Numbered from the stretch's first letter, positions 24,098 through 32,776 are shown. The stretch is DNA of 64,000 nucleotides from Millisia brevis NBRC 105863 (GCF_001552615.1 NZ_BCRN01000016.1:62001-126000); one strand, 5' to 3'. Notes: a model not told the origin generated them from the letters alone. Translations and numbers: made by a program.

Positions 24098-25012
24098 GTG
24101 AAGATCGCCATCGTCGGAGCCGGGTCGGTGGGATCGACCCTGGCCTACACCGCACTGCTGCGCGGCACCGCCCGCTCGGTGGTGCTCTACGACATCGATA
24201 CGAACAAGGTGCGCGCCGAGGCGCTCGACCTGCGACAGGGCCTGCAATTCATGCCGGCCGCGACGGTCGACGGCTCCGACGACGTCGACATCTGCGCCGA
24301 TGCCCAGGTGGTCGCGGTCACCGCCGGAGCGAAACAGAAGCCGGGGCAATCCCGCATGGAACTCGCGGCGTCGACCACCTCGATGCTGCGCACCCTGATG
24401 CCACAGTTGGTGGCGGTCGCCCCGAACGCGATCTTCGTGATGGTGACCAATCCGGTCGACGTGGTCACCTACGCCGCCCAGCGGATCACCGGTCTGGACG
24501 GAGCTCAATTGTTCGGCTCCGGAACGGTTCTCGACTCTGCGCGGCTGCGCGGGCTGATCGCCGAGCACTGCGGCGTCGCGGTGCAGAATGTGCACGCGTA
24601 TATCGTCGGCGAGCACGGTGACAGCGAGATCCCGGTGTGGAGCAGCGCCGTCGTCGGCGCGGTTCCGGTCACCGAATTGACCACCGCCGCCGAACGCGAC
24701 GCGACGGCGACCGACGTGGTGCGGGCGGCCTACGAGATCATCAAGGGCAAGGGCGCGACCAACTATGCGATCGGCGCGTCGGCCAGCCGCATCATCGACG
24801 CGATCCTGCGGGACGAGAAGCGGGTGCTGCCGGTCTCGACGACGGTGCACGACTACCACGGGATCAGCGACGTCTGCCTGTCGGTGCCGACGGTCGTGGG
24901 CGCGGGCGGCGCGGAACGACAGCTCGTGATCCCGATGACCGACGAGGAGATCGCCGGGCTGCGCGCCAGCGGGGATTCGATCCGGTCGACCGCCCGCGGG
25001 CTGGGTTTCTAG
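24098..25012 (+). CDS. ldh: L-lactate dehydrogenase
   Basis: NAD-dependent L-lactate dehydrogenase of 304 residues that reduces pyruvate to lactate. The Rossmann start is KIAIVGAGSVGSTLAYTALL. The substrate loop is GAKQKPGQSRMEL, with Gln at the position that distinguishes LDH from malate dehydrogenase (Arg there). GTVLDSARLR supplies another active-site region, and the catalytic His is in VGEHGDSEIPVWS. ISDVCLSVPTVVG follows near the end. The GTG at 24098 is preceded by a G-rich ribosome binding site. It is probably regulated through the upstream CRP-type site. It is convergent with murB; the two stop codons share the palindrome CTAG at 25009-25012. Confidence 0.92.
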   Translation: MKIAIVGAGSVGSTLAYTALLRGTARSVVLYDIDTNKVRAEALDLRQGLQFMPAATVDGSDDVDICADAQVVAVTAGAKQKPGQSRMELAASTTSMLRTLMPQLVAVAPNAIFVMVTNPVDVVTYAAQRITGLDGAQLFGSGTVLDSARLRGLIAEHCGVAVQNVHAYIVGEHGDSEIPVWSSAVVGAVPVTELTTAAERDATATDVVRAAYEIIKGKGATNYAIGASASRIIDAILRDEKRVLPVSTTVHDYHGISDVCLSVPTVVGAGGAERQLVIPMTDEEIAGLRASGDSIRSTARGLGF

Positions 25013-26127
25013 CCGACCGGCGGGAGCTCCACCCCGACGAGCACCGGCTCGGGTTCGAGGGTGATGCCGAACCGCTCGGCGACGCCGTCGCGCACCTCGG
25101 CGGCCAGCGCCAGGATGTCCGCGGTGGCGGCGGCGTCCGCGTTGGTCAGCGCCAGGGTGTGTTTGGTCGACAGCCGGGCCCGGCCGCCGGCCGCCGGGTA
25201 GCCCTTGTGGAAGCCGGCGCGTTCGATCAGCCACGCCGCGGACAGCTTCACCGCGCCGTCGGCGGCCGGATACTGCGGCACCGCATCGGCGCCGGAGACG
25301 CGCGCCGCGCGCTCGATCGCGGCCGGCGCGTCGGCGGCGGCGATGATCGGGTTGGTGAAAAACGAACCGACACTGTAGGTATCGCGATCCTCGGGATCGA
25401 GCACCATCCCCTTGCCGCGGCGCAGCGCCAGGACCCGGTCGCGCACCGCGGCGGCCGGGCGCCGCTCGCCGGCCTCGGCGCCCATCGCCGCGGCCAGTTC
25501 GCGATAGCGCAGCGGGGCGGACAGGCCGTCCGCCCGCCCACCGAATTCGACCGCGAGCACCACCAGCCGCGAGCGGCCCTTGAGCACGCTGGTGCGGTAC
25601 GCGAAGCCGAGTTCCTCCGGCGCGGCCCAGCGGCTCGAGCCGCTCTCCCGATCGAACAGGTGCACCCGGCGGATCAGCTCGGCCACCTCGACGCCATAGG
25701 CGCCGACGTTCTGCACGGGGGTCGCGCCCACCGCCCCCGGGATGCCGGACAGGCACTCCAGCGCGCCCACGCCCGCCTCGACCGATCGGCGCACCGCGTC
25801 GTCCCACACCACGCCGGCGTCGGCGACGACGGTGTCGCCGTCGATCCGCAGCCCGCTCGAGACGATCCGCACCACGGCGCCGCGGAAGCCTGCGTCGGAG
25901 ACCACCACATTCGAGCCGCCACCGAGCAACAGCACCGGGACGCCGGCCGCGTCGAGACCGCGCAGCACCTCGACGAGCACCTCGGTCGAGTCGCAGGCGA
26001 CCAGCAGATCCGCCGGGCCGCCGGTGCGCAGGGTGGTCAGCTCGCCGATCGGCCGGTCGAGGTCGACCCGCGCGCCGAGATCGGCGAGGCGATCGGCGAG
26101 ACGACCGGTATTCGTGTCGGTTTCCAC
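25009..26127 (-). CDS. murB: UDP-N-acetylmuramate dehydrogenase (UDP-N-acetylenolpyruvoylglucosamine reductase)
   Basis: Second committed step of peptidoglycan precursor synthesis: NADPH/FAD reduction of the enolpyruvyl group to the lactyl group of UDP-MurNAc. 372 residues, type I form. FAD-binding motifs are TTLRTGGPADLLVAC, VLLLGGGSNVVVSDAGF and LSGIPGAVGATPVQNVGAYG. The type I loop is FAYRTSVLKG, and the catalytic Ser is in SVGSFFTNPI. GTG start at 26127 with TACCGT 8 nt upstream. It is divergent from the DUF2505 pair with only 25 bp between start codons, the same neighbours as Rv0482/Rv0481c. Confidence 0.95.
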   Translation of the reverse strand: METDTNTGRLADRLADLGARVDLDRPIGELTTLRTGGPADLLVACDSTEVLVEVLRGLDAAGVPVLLLGGGSNVVVSDAGFRGAVVRIVSSGLRIDGDTVVADAGVVWDDAVRRSVEAGVGALECLSGIPGAVGATPVQNVGAYGVEVAELIRRVHLFDRESGSSRWAAPEELGFAYRTSVLKGRSRLVVLAVEFGGRADGLSAPLRYRELAAAMGAEAGERRPAAAVRDRVLALRRGKGMVLDPEDRDTYSVGSFFTNPIIAAADAPAAIERAARVSGADAVPQYPAADGAVKLSAAWLIERAGFHKGYPAAGGRARLSTKHTLALTNADAAATADILALAAEVRDGVAERFGITLEPEPVLVGVELPPVG

Positions 26128-26135
26128 GAGCAGTC

Positions 26136-26145
26136 ACGGTAGCCT
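26136..26145. promoter_or_regulatory. Overlapping back-to-back -10 boxes of murB and the DUF2505 gene
   Basis: ACGGTAGCCT contains TAGCCT on the plus strand, 7 nt before the DUF2505 ATG, and TACCGT on the minus strand, 8 nt before the murB GTG. They share two base pairs. Both genes would then have leaderless or nearly leaderless messages, and the two promoters could not be occupied together. Confidence 0.5.
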
Positions 26146-26152
26146 CCCGGGA

Positions 26153-26653
26153 ATGGCCGCCTCATTTACCCAGAGTTTCTCCACCAGCGTCGTTCCGGTC
26201 GATGCCTACGCCGACGCGATCGTCGACCGCACCTTCTGGAACGACCGCCTCGCCGCGGTCGGCGGTCCGGGCGGACGGATCACCTCGTTCGAGGGGGACG
26301 GCAAGAAGGCCGACGTCACCCAGGTGCAGGTGATCGCCAAGGACCTGCTGCCGCAGGCGGTGACCGCCTTCCTGCCCGGCGACCTGGAGATCGAGCGGCA
26401 CGAGATCTGGACGCGCACGGCGGACGGCGCCGACGGCCGGTTCACCGCTTCGGTGGCCGGCGCCCCGGCGACGGTCGACGGGACGCTGTCGATTCGCTCG
26501 GTGGACAAGCAGGCGACGGTCACCGTGCACGGTGAGGTGGAGGTCAAGGTTCCGCTGATCGGCGGCCGCATCGAGAAGATGATCATCGAGCAGCTCCAGG
26601 AGCTGATCAAGGCCGAGCACGGGTTCGCGGTGCAGTGGCTCGAGAGCCGGTAG
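26153..26653 (+). CDS. DUF2505 domain protein (first of a tandem pair)
   Basis: 166-residue DUF2505 protein with an SRPBCC/START-like helix-grip fold. Recognisable parts are a Phe/Ser-rich start, YADAIVDRTFWNDRLAAVGG, DVTQVQVIAKDLLPQAVTAF and VPLIGGRIEKMIIEQLQELI. It has no signal peptide. The family may bind a hydrophobic ligand, but none is known. It corresponds to Rv0481c. The ATG at 26153 lies 7 nt after TAGCCT. It is followed after 26 bp by a paralogue. Confidence 0.85.
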   Translation: MAASFTQSFSTSVVPVDAYADAIVDRTFWNDRLAAVGGPGGRITSFEGDGKKADVTQVQVIAKDLLPQAVTAFLPGDLEIERHEIWTRTADGADGRFTASVAGAPATVDGTLSIRSVDKQATVTVHGEVEVKVPLIGGRIEKMIIEQLQELIKAEHGFAVQWLESR

Positions 26654-26679
26654 CTCGACGGTCGGTAATCTGACCCACC

Positions 26680-27183
26680 ATGGCGCGTCGCATGAGTTAC
26701 TCCGCCCGGCTGCGATTCGAGACCGGCCAGGTCTACGAGGCGTTGCAGGACACCGGCTATTGGGAGCACCGGATCGAGGAGTTGCGCAAGTACTCCCCCA
26801 ACGAGATGGTCTCCCTCGAGGTGTCCGACTCCGGTATCGACGTGGAGTTGCACCACATCCTGCCGCGCACCGAGCTGCCGGAGATCGCGCAGACGGTGAT
26901 CAAGAAGGACATGGTGATCACCCGCCATGTGCACTTCGACCCGTATACCGAGACCACCGCGGGCACCTACAGCGCGTCGATCCCCGGCGGGCCGGGCTCG
27001 CTGACCGGTGAGACCTCGCTGTTTCCCACCGAGACCGGCTGCACCCTGCGGACCACCTCGACCGCCAAGGTCTTCGTCCCCTTCGTCGGGCCGCGCCTCG
27101 AGCAGCTGATGTTGGTCAACCTGGTCGACCTCTTCCGCGCCGAGGGCGACCTGACCGCCGAGTGGCTGACCAAGAAGGGCTGA
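26680..27183 (+). CDS. DUF2505 domain protein (second of a tandem pair)
   Basis: 167-residue paralogue of the preceding gene: RMSYSARLRFETGQVYEALQ, a tryptophan in the same place (GYWEHRIEELRKY), ELPEIAQTVIKKDMVITRHV, and the closing amphipathic helix VPFVGPRLEQLMLVNLVDLF. The two share fold and the V-P-x-x-G-x-R/L end motif but have diverged well apart, so the duplication is old. It is probably co-transcribed with the first copy and with the methyltransferase, whose 5' end it overlaps. Function unknown. Confidence 0.85.
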   Translation: MARRMSYSARLRFETGQVYEALQDTGYWEHRIEELRKYSPNEMVSLEVSDSGIDVELHHILPRTELPEIAQTVIKKDMVITRHVHFDPYTETTAGTYSASIPGGPGSLTGETSLFPTETGCTLRTTSTAKVFVPFVGPRLEQLMLVNLVDLFRAEGDLTAEWLTKKG

Positions 27184-27962
27184 TCCGGGCGGCGCCGGGG
27201 CGCGCCGAGGGGGTGATCACCCGCGGCACCACCGGTATCAATCGGTTGCGCCGCATCGACCGGCATTCCCTGCGCGAACCGGTGGTCGTTGCCGCGCTGG
27301 GCGACGATCCGCGGCCTCTGGCGATCGACCTGGGCTACGGGGATCGGCCGGTGACCACCCTGGAGTGGGCGGGCCGACTGCGCGCCGCCGCACCCCGGAT
27401 CGGCGTGGTCGGCCTCGAGATCGATCCCGAACGGGTGGTCGCCGATCGCGACGGGGTCATCTTCCGGCGCGGGGGCTTCGAACTGGCCGGGCTGCGCCCG
27501 ACGCTGCTGCGGGCGATCAACGTGCTTCGGCAGTATCCGGAGGAGGCGGTCGAGCCCGCCTGGGCGCGGTTGCTGGGCGGTCTGCGCCCGGGCGGGGTGC
27601 TGATCGAGGGCACCTGCGACGAGATCGGGCGGCTCTGCAGCTGGGTGACGCTCACCGGCGACGGTCCGCGCACGTTGACCCTCGCCTGGGATCCGGCCGC
27701 GATCGAGCGGCCCTCCGACCTGGCGGCGCGGCTGCCCAAGGCGCTGATCCACCACAATGTCCCCGGCCGGCCGATCCACGAGACGCTGCGGGCCGCCGAT
27801 CATGCCTGGGAGGCGGCGGCGGGGCTCACCCCGTTCGGGCCGCGGGTGCGGTGGCGGGCGGCGCTGGCGTCCCTGGCGGCCGCCGGGCTGCCGGTCGAGG
27901 TATCCCGTCGGCGGCTGCGCGACAACGTCCTGCGGGTGCCCTGGGCGCACGTGGCGCCCTGA
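27162..27962 (+). CDS. Class I SAM-dependent methyltransferase-like protein
   Basis: 266-residue Rossmann-fold protein. ITRGTTGINRLRRIDRH opens the conserved part, LAIDLGYGDRPVTTLEWA resembles motif I of class I methyltransferases, VVGLEIDPERV motif II, and LRPGGVLIEGTCDEIGR motif III or post-III. Relatives are annotated as class I methyltransferases without known substrate. The start is uncertain: GTG at 27162 overlaps the DUF2505 gene by 22 bp, and GTG at 27213 is possible since conservation begins there. It is the last gene of the unit and convergent with the LysR gene. Confidence 0.72.
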   Translation: MADQEGLIRAAPGRAEGVITRGTTGINRLRRIDRHSLREPVVVAALGDDPRPLAIDLGYGDRPVTTLEWAGRLRAAAPRIGVVGLEIDPERVVADRDGVIFRRGGFELAGLRPTLLRAINVLRQYPEEAVEPAWARLLGGLRPGGVLIEGTCDEIGRLCSWVTLTGDGPRTLTLAWDPAAIERPSDLAARLPKALIHHNVPGRPIHETLRAADHAWEAAAGLTPFGPRVRWRAALASLAAAGLPVEVSRRRLRDNVLRVPWAHVAP

Positions 27963-27981
27963 GGAGCGGCACGGATGGGCG

Positions 27982-28947
27982 TCAGTCCTCGACGGCGGCG
28001 CCGGGCAGGCAGGCCCGGTGGATCTCCACGGCCAGGTTCACCAGATCGATCGCGGCGCCGTCCAGGGCCCGCATCGTGTCCCAGACGGCGCTGAGTCGAC
28101 GCGCCATCGGCAGCCCGTCCACCCGCACGCGCACCAGGCGGCCGTCCTCGAGGTCGGAGCGGGCGGTAAGCGAGGACATCACCGCGGGCGCACGCAGGGC
28201 GTAGACGGCCTCGCGGACGGCCGCGAGGGTATCGACCTCGATCGCGGGGGCGACCGCCGCACCGAGCAGATCGTCGATCGTCGATCGCGGACCGCAGCCG
28301 GGCCGGCGCTGGACCAGCGCGGTGCGCGCCAGGGTGGCCCGGTCGACCGCGTCCAGGGTGGTCCACTGATGGTCCGGGGACACGACCACCACCAACTCGT
28401 CGGTCCAGACGGTATGGCGCGACAGGTCGGACGGCACCCGGGCGTCCTCGACGAAGCCGACCGCGACCGTCCCGTTGCGCACCGCCTCGATCACCTCGGG
28501 GGCACGTCCCGGTCGGCAGCCGATCCGCACCCCGGGGTGGACGCGGCCCATCGCGGCGGTCCAGCGCGGCAACAGGTACTCGGTGAACGTCGCGGTGGCG
28601 GCGACCTGCACCGCGGGCTCCTCCGGGTCGCCCGACTCCGGGTGCGCCGCCGCCGGAGCCGGGTGCGCCGCCGCCAGGGCCGCGGCACCCGAGCGGATGC
28701 GCCCCGCGTCGTCGAGGACCCGACCGATCCATTCGACGACCGCCACCCCCTCGGCGCTGGTGCGCACCCCGGTCGGCGAACGCTCGAAGATCGTCACGCC
28801 CAGCGACCGTTCGACCCCGCGCACCCGGGCCCCGATGTGCTCACGGGAGACCGAATGCAACCGAGCGGCCGCTCCGAGGCTGCCGAGGCGCGCGACGGAC
28901 GACACCATCGCCAACGACGTGAAGTCGAAGGACGCCTCGCCAACCAT
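27982..28947 (-). CDS. LysR-family transcriptional regulator
   Basis: 321 residues. The N-terminal winged HTH reads FTSLAMVSSVARLGSLGAAA, HSVSREHIGARVRGVERSLG and VTIFERSPTGVRTSAEG. The inducer-binding region (about 95-300) has ALAAAHPAPAAAHPESGDP as an unusual Ala/Pro linker, then LLPRWTAAMGRVHPGVRIGC and VAVGFVEDARVP. It probably answers to a small effector; no transporter or enzyme gene adjoins that would name it. The ATG at 28947 lies exactly 7 nt after TAATTT. A 16-bp perfect-arm palindrome lies about 50 bp upstream. Confidence 0.87.
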   Translation of the reverse strand: MVGEASFDFTSLAMVSSVARLGSLGAAARLHSVSREHIGARVRGVERSLGVTIFERSPTGVRTSAEGVAVVEWIGRVLDDAGRIRSGAAALAAAHPAPAAAHPESGDPEEPAVQVAATATFTEYLLPRWTAAMGRVHPGVRIGCRPGRAPEVIEAVRNGTVAVGFVEDARVPSDLSRHTVWTDELVVVVSPDHQWTTLDAVDRATLARTALVQRRPGCGPRSTIDDLLGAAVAPAIEVDTLAAVREAVYALRAPAVMSSLTARSDLEDGRLVRVRVDGLPMARRLSAVWDTMRALDGAAIDLVNLAVEIHRACLPGAAVED

Positions 28948-28998
28948 GTCCGATAAATTACCGATCGAACCGACCCGCGACTTGATCGCACCGAATAA

Positions 28999-29014
28999 AA
29001 CCATCCGTATGGTT
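28999..29014. promoter_or_regulatory. Palindrome upstream of the LysR gene
   Basis: AACCATCCGTATGGTT has perfect 6-bp arms around CCGT. It lies 52 bp upstream of the LysR start, as expected for a LysR recognition site. A second palindrome, CGTGAGGAATCACG, is at 29053-29066, nearer the DUF2993 gene. Confidence 0.5.
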
Positions 29015-29119
29015 CATCCGATGCGACGTATCGGTACAGCGGTACGTCCCGTCGTGAGGAATCACGGGATTCGGCGGCTCCCCGTCCGGACCGCTGCGCG
29101 GCAGGCACAATTGAAGCCG

Positions 29120-29887
29120 ATGAGCACTCGACCCTCGGGCCCCAATGCCCCACAGACTTCGTCCACGCGTCGCCGGGGCACCGGCACGATCATCGCGGTG
29201 GGGGCCGCACTGGTGGTGGTGCTGCTGGTACTCGGCTCGGTCGTCGGGGAATTTTACCTGCGAAACCGGATCACCGACTGCCTGGAGGATCAGCTGTCCG
29301 CCCAGATCGGTTCGCCGACCTCGGTGGAGCTGGGCTCCCGGCCGATCCTGTTGACCGCCCTGGACGACACGGTCTCGTCGGTGACGATCCGCAACCAGGA
29401 TGGCGTCTTCGGCAACGCGCGGGGTATGGACGTCGAGGCGACCGTTCACAACGTGGTCGTCGACGGCTCGACGCCCGCGCGGGTCGGCTCCTCGGACGCC
29501 ACGGTGCACTGGAGCGCCGACGGGATCCGCCAGACGCTTTCGGAGAGCGGGATCGGGCCGCTGCTGACCGACGTGACCACCGACCCGGCCACCGGCACGA
29601 TCCGGGTGGTCTTCGGGGCGCTGGCGGCGCTGACGGTGGCGCCGGAGATCTCGGGCAACTCGATCGAGATCCGGACGGTCGACGCCTCGTTGCTCGGGCT
29701 GGGGATTCCCACCGACCTGGCGAGCAGCGTCGTCTCGACGCTCGCGTCCGGCCTGCAGGTCTACCCGCTGGGCATGACGCCGCAGACCGTCGAGGTCGAC
29801 GCCGACGGGGTCGGCCTGACCCTCGCGGGCGGCGAGTACTCGCTCAACGCCACCTCGGATACCGGCGCGGTCCCGCAGACCTGCTGA
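29120..29887 (+). CDS. DUF2993 (LmeA-like) membrane-anchored lipid-binding protein
   Basis: 255 residues. A basic N-terminus (STRRRGTGT) precedes one membrane segment or signal anchor (IIAVGAALVVVLLVLGSVVG), then a DUF2993 domain of BPI-like beta/alpha type: GEFYLRNRITDCLEDQLSAQ, SRPILLTALDDTVSSVTIRN and LASGLQVYPLGMTPQTVEVD. Two lone Cys, one near the membrane and one as the last residue, could form a disulfide outside. Relatives include the lipomannan elongation factor LmeA and Rv0479c. It probably works on the outer face of the membrane. It is convergent with deoC, as in mycobacteria. Confidence 0.82.
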   Translation: MSTRPSGPNAPQTSSTRRRGTGTIIAVGAALVVVLLVLGSVVGEFYLRNRITDCLEDQLSAQIGSPTSVELGSRPILLTALDDTVSSVTIRNQDGVFGNARGMDVEATVHNVVVDGSTPARVGSSDATVHWSADGIRQTLSESGIGPLLTDVTTDPATGTIRVVFGALAALTVAPEISGNSIEIRTVDASLLGLGIPTDLASSVVSTLASGLQVYPLGMTPQTVEVDADGVGLTLAGGEYSLNATSDTGAVPQTC

Positions 29888-29915
29888 CCTGCCGCGCCGG
29901 CTCGATCCCGGACGA

Positions 29916-30614
29916 TCAGGCGGGAAAGCCGTCGAGGACCTCGCGGGAGCGGGACAGCCCGAGCCGGGTGGCGCCGGCGGCGATCATCGCCGCGGCGGTT
30001 TCCGCATCCCGGATACCGCCGCTGGCCTTGACGCCCAGGCGCCCCCCGACGGTGTCCGCCATGATCCGCACCGCCTCGACGCTCGCCCCGCCGGCCGGGT
30101 GGAAGCCGGTGGAGGTCTTCACGAAGTCGGCGCCGGCGCGCTCGGCGGTGACGCAGCACTCGGCGAGCAGGTCCGCCCCACCGGGGGCGGCGAGCAGGAC
30201 CGCCGATTCGAGGATCACCTTGAGCACCGCCGACCCGCCGATCGCCTCGCGGACGGTGACGATGTCGGCGAGCACCGCGGACATATCGCGCTCGAGGGCC
30301 GCGCCGACGTCGATGACCATGTCGACCTCGGCGGCGCCGGAATCGACCGCCAGGCGGGCCTCGGAGCCCTTGATCAACGAGTGGTGCTTGCCGGAGGGGA
30401 ATCCGGCGACCGTGGCGACCACCAGCGATTCGGGTGCCCGCACCGGCAGCACACCGGGCGACAGGCATACCGCGACCACACCGAGGTCGACGGCCTCGGC
30501 GATCGCCTCGGCGACCTGCGCCGTGGTCGCCTCCGGGGCGAGCAGGGTGTGATCGATCATCGCGGCCACGGTCGCCCGCGTCGGGGTGTCGAGGATGTTC
30601 CCGTCGGTGGTCAT
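29916..30614 (-). CDS. deoC: Deoxyribose-phosphate aldolase
   Basis: Cleaves 2-deoxyribose-5-phosphate to acetaldehyde and glyceraldehyde-3-phosphate in deoxynucleoside catabolism. 232 residues, normal length. [37 protein letters not shown] and [15 protein letters not shown] are family blocks. The Schiff-base lysine is in [11 protein letters not shown] and the second lysine in [12 protein letters not shown] at 30614 is preferred; the frame extends upstream through repeat DNA without conservation. It is divergent from purU across 47 bp and equivalent to Rv0478. Confidence 0.94.
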   Translation of the reverse strand: MTTDGNILDTPTRATVAAMIDHTLLAPEATTAQVAEAIAEAVDLGVVAVCLSPGVLPVRAPESLVVATVAGFPSGKHHSLIKGSEARLAVDSGAAEVDMVIDVGAALERDMSAVLADIVTVREAIGGSAVLKVILESAVLLAAPGGADLLAECCVTAERAGADFVKTSTGFHPAGGASVEAVRIMADTVGGRLGVKASGGIRDAETAAAMIAAGATRLGLSRSREVLDGFPA

Positions 30615-30661
30615 GTCCCCAGCATCGCACCCGCTCCACCGGCCGTGCGAAGCTGACCGGT

Positions 30662-31618
30662 ATGACCAGCTCGACCCCCCGAGGCGCGACACCCCAGCGC
30701 TCAACCCCCCAGCGCTCAACCCCCCAGCGCTCAACCCCCCAGCGCTCGACCTCCCAGCGCCAGTACGTCTTCACCCTGGGCTGCCCGGACCGCACCGGCA
30801 TCGTCGCGGGTATCTCGTCCTTCATCGCCGAACACGGCGGCTCGATCGCCGAGGCGGCGTACCACGCCGACGCCGACAGCGGCTGGTTCTTCACCCGCCA
30901 GGCGGTGGACGCGCGCACGATCGATACCTCGCTCGAACAGCTGCGGGCCGGATTCGGTGCGGTCGCCGCCGACTTCGGTTCGGATGTCGAATGGGCGCTT
31001 CATGATTCGGCGGAACCCAAGCGCATCGTGGTGCTGGTCAGCAAGGAGATGCACTGCCTGCACGACCTGCTCGGCCGAAATGCGCAGGGCGAGTTGCCCG
31101 GAACGATCGTCGCGGTGATCGGCAATCATCCGGAGCCGGCGACGCTGGTCGAGGCGCACGGGGTGGTCTTCCACCACGTCCCGTTCGCGAAGGACCCGGA
31201 GGATCGCGCGGAATCGTTTGCCGCCCTGGCGAAGCTGGTGGATTCGTTCGACGCGGATGCGATCGTGCTGGCCCGCTTCATGCAGGTGCTGCCGGCCTGG
31301 CTCTGCGAGAGCTGGGCGGGGCGGGCATTGAATATCCACCACAGCTTCCTGCCGTCGTTCGTCGGCGCACGGCCCTACCACCAGGCCTTCGCGCGCGGCG
31401 TCAAGCTGATCGGGGCGACCTGCCACTACGTGACCGGCGAACTCGACGCCGGACCGATCATCGAGCAGGACGTGATCCGCGTCGACCACTCCGACACGAT
31501 CCCCGACCTGGTGCGTCAGGGCCGCGATATCGAGAAGCTGGTCCTCGCCCGTGGGCTGCGCTGGCACCTCCAGGACCGCGTCCTGGTGCACGGCCGCAAG
31601 ACGGTCGTCTTCGACTGA
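30662..31618 (+). CDS. purU: Formyltetrahydrofolate deformylase
   Basis: Hydrolyses 10-formyltetrahydrofolate to formate and tetrahydrofolate, balancing one-carbon units and supplying formate. 318 residues. The N-terminal ACT domain begins at about 35 ([20 protein letters not shown]); the transferase-like domain has [56 protein letters not shown] and [18 protein letters not shown], with the catalytic Asn/His/Asp set. The first 33 residues are an unusual repeat, TPQRS four times, encoded by a 15-bp minisatellite and absent from typical PurU. The enzyme could also start later, but no in-frame start codon lies between the repeats and the domain. Confidence 0.93.
   Translation: MTSSTPRGATPQRSTPQRSTPQRSTPQRSTSQRQYVFTLGCPDRTGIVAGISSFIAEHGGSIAEAAYHADADSGWFFTRQAVDARTIDTSLEQLRAGFGAVAADFGSDVEWALHDSAEPKRIVVLVSKEMHCLHDLLGRNAQGELPGTIVAVIGNHPEPATLVEAHGVVFHHVPFAKDPEDRAESFAALAKLVDSFDADAIVLARFMQVLPAWLCESWAGRALNIHHSFLPSFVGARPYHQAFARGVKLIGATCHYVTGELDAGPIIEQDVIRVDHSDTIPDLVRQGRDIEKLVLARGLRWHLQDRVLVHGRKTVVFD
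30692..30751. repeat. 15-bp minisatellite in the 5' end of purU
   Basis: Three identical units CCCCAGCGCTCAACC followed by one with a single change (CTCGACC ending), and a degenerate fifth (TCCCAGCGCCAGTAC). Each unit encodes five residues in the TPQRS register. The frame is kept whatever the copy number, so it could vary between strains. Confidence 0.9.
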
Positions 31619-31639
31619 CGACCCCGCGCCCGGCGGCGA

Positions 31640-32776
31640 TCAGGCGTCGACGAGGACCCCGCCGGGCCGGCCGATCGCCGGCTCGTCGGTGTGCTGAGCG
31701 AGCCGGATGATCTCGGCGTTGGTCTGCTCGACCGCCTCGACCGGCAGCATGTGGCCGACGCCGGGGATCTCGATGAACCGGTACAGCTCACCGGTGTCGG
31801 CGAGCTTGGCCGCGATCCGGTAGGAGTGCACGGCCGGGGTCAGCCGGTCGTCGGCGCCGACGAGCACCGTGGTCGGCACGGTGATGTTCTCGAGGCCGCT
31901 GTAGATGTCCAGGTCCGCGAGCATCAGGCCCCAGGCGCCGCGGGTCTTCGGCGAGCAGGACCGCACGATCCGGGCGCTGAAGTCGACCTCGGCGCGGGTG
32001 GCGTCCTTGCTCAGCGCGACGTAGCGGATACCGGAGAGCACCAACGGGCTGGTGAGCGTCTCGGCGGGCAGCGGCAGCTCGGTGCCGATGCTCGCGCGCA
32101 GCAGCGCTTCGGCGCGGGCGGGCAGGCGACGGCGGAAGGGCAGCACGCCGAGGTCCTGGAGCAGCTGGTTGGCGCCGGTGCTGGCCAGCACGATGCCCTT
32201 GGCGTAGCGGGAGACCTCGTCGGGGCGACGCCCCGCCCACGACATGATCGACATGCCGCCCATGCTGTGGCCGACGATGACGGCGGGCTTGGCGGGATCG
32301 ACGGTGGCCTGCAGAACGTCGGCGAGGTCGGCGCCCGGGGTACCGGCGGTCAGCCGGGCGGAACCCATCGTCGAGTTGCCGTGGCCACGCTGGTCGTAGG
32401 TGATGACGCGGTAGCGGTCGGCCAGAGCGTTGATCTGCGGGGCCCAGAACTCGGTGCAGCAGACCCAGCCGTGGCACATCACGATCGGTTCGCCGTCGGC
32501 CGGGCCGAACTCGCGGACGAACAGTTCCGCGCCGTCGCCGGTGCGCACCGTGCGGCCGCGGTCGGGGGCGGTGATCGAGCCGATCAGATCGTCGACGCGG
32601 GTCGGGAGCAGGTCCTCGACCGGAATGCGGCGGTTGCCGATCGCGGAGTCGAGGATCGCGGCGGGAGCGGGCGGCTGATGCCGCCGTCGAGCGAGTCCGG
32701 CCATCGCGCCGGCAACCGAGACCGCAGCCCCACCGGCGGTGATCAGAGCGGCCTTCGAGCCCATCTTCCCGCGCAT
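31640..32776 (-). CDS. Alpha/beta hydrolase
   Basis: 378 residues. A hydrophobic N-terminal stretch (AALITAGGAAVSVAGAMAGL) followed by ARRR looks like a membrane anchor or an uncleaved signal. Then a complete alpha/beta-hydrolase domain: oxyanion region MCHGWVCCTEFW, YDQRGHGNS, nucleophile in VGHSMGGMS, Asp in VLVGADDRLTP, His in IPGVGHMLP. An esterase or lipase-like role is likely, substrate unknown. AAGGAG lies 5 nt before the ATG. It is convergent with purU (21 bp) and downstream of the DUF2516 gene. Confidence 0.88.
   Translation of the reverse strand: MRGKMGSKAALITAGGAAVSVAGAMAGLARRRHQPPAPAAILDSAIGNRRIPVEDLLPTRVDDLIGSITAPDRGRTVRTGDGAELFVREFGPADGEPIVMCHGWVCCTEFWAPQINALADRYRVITYDQRGHGNSTMGSARLTAGTPGADLADVLQATVDPAKPAVIVGHSMGGMSIMSWAGRRPDEVSRYAKGIVLASTGANQLLQDLGVLPFRRRLPARAEALLRASIGTELPLPAETLTSPLVLSGIRYVALSKDATRAEVDFSARIVRSCSPKTRGAWGLMLADLDIYSGLENITVPTTVLVGADDRLTPAVHSYRIAAKLADTGELYRFIEIPGVGHMLPVEAVEQTNAEIIRLAQHTDEPAIGRPGGVLVDA

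Noticed and set aside
30434-30661. Longer purU starting upstream of 30662
   Set aside because: The extra codons run through deoC and are unconserved; ATG 30662 is the sensible start.
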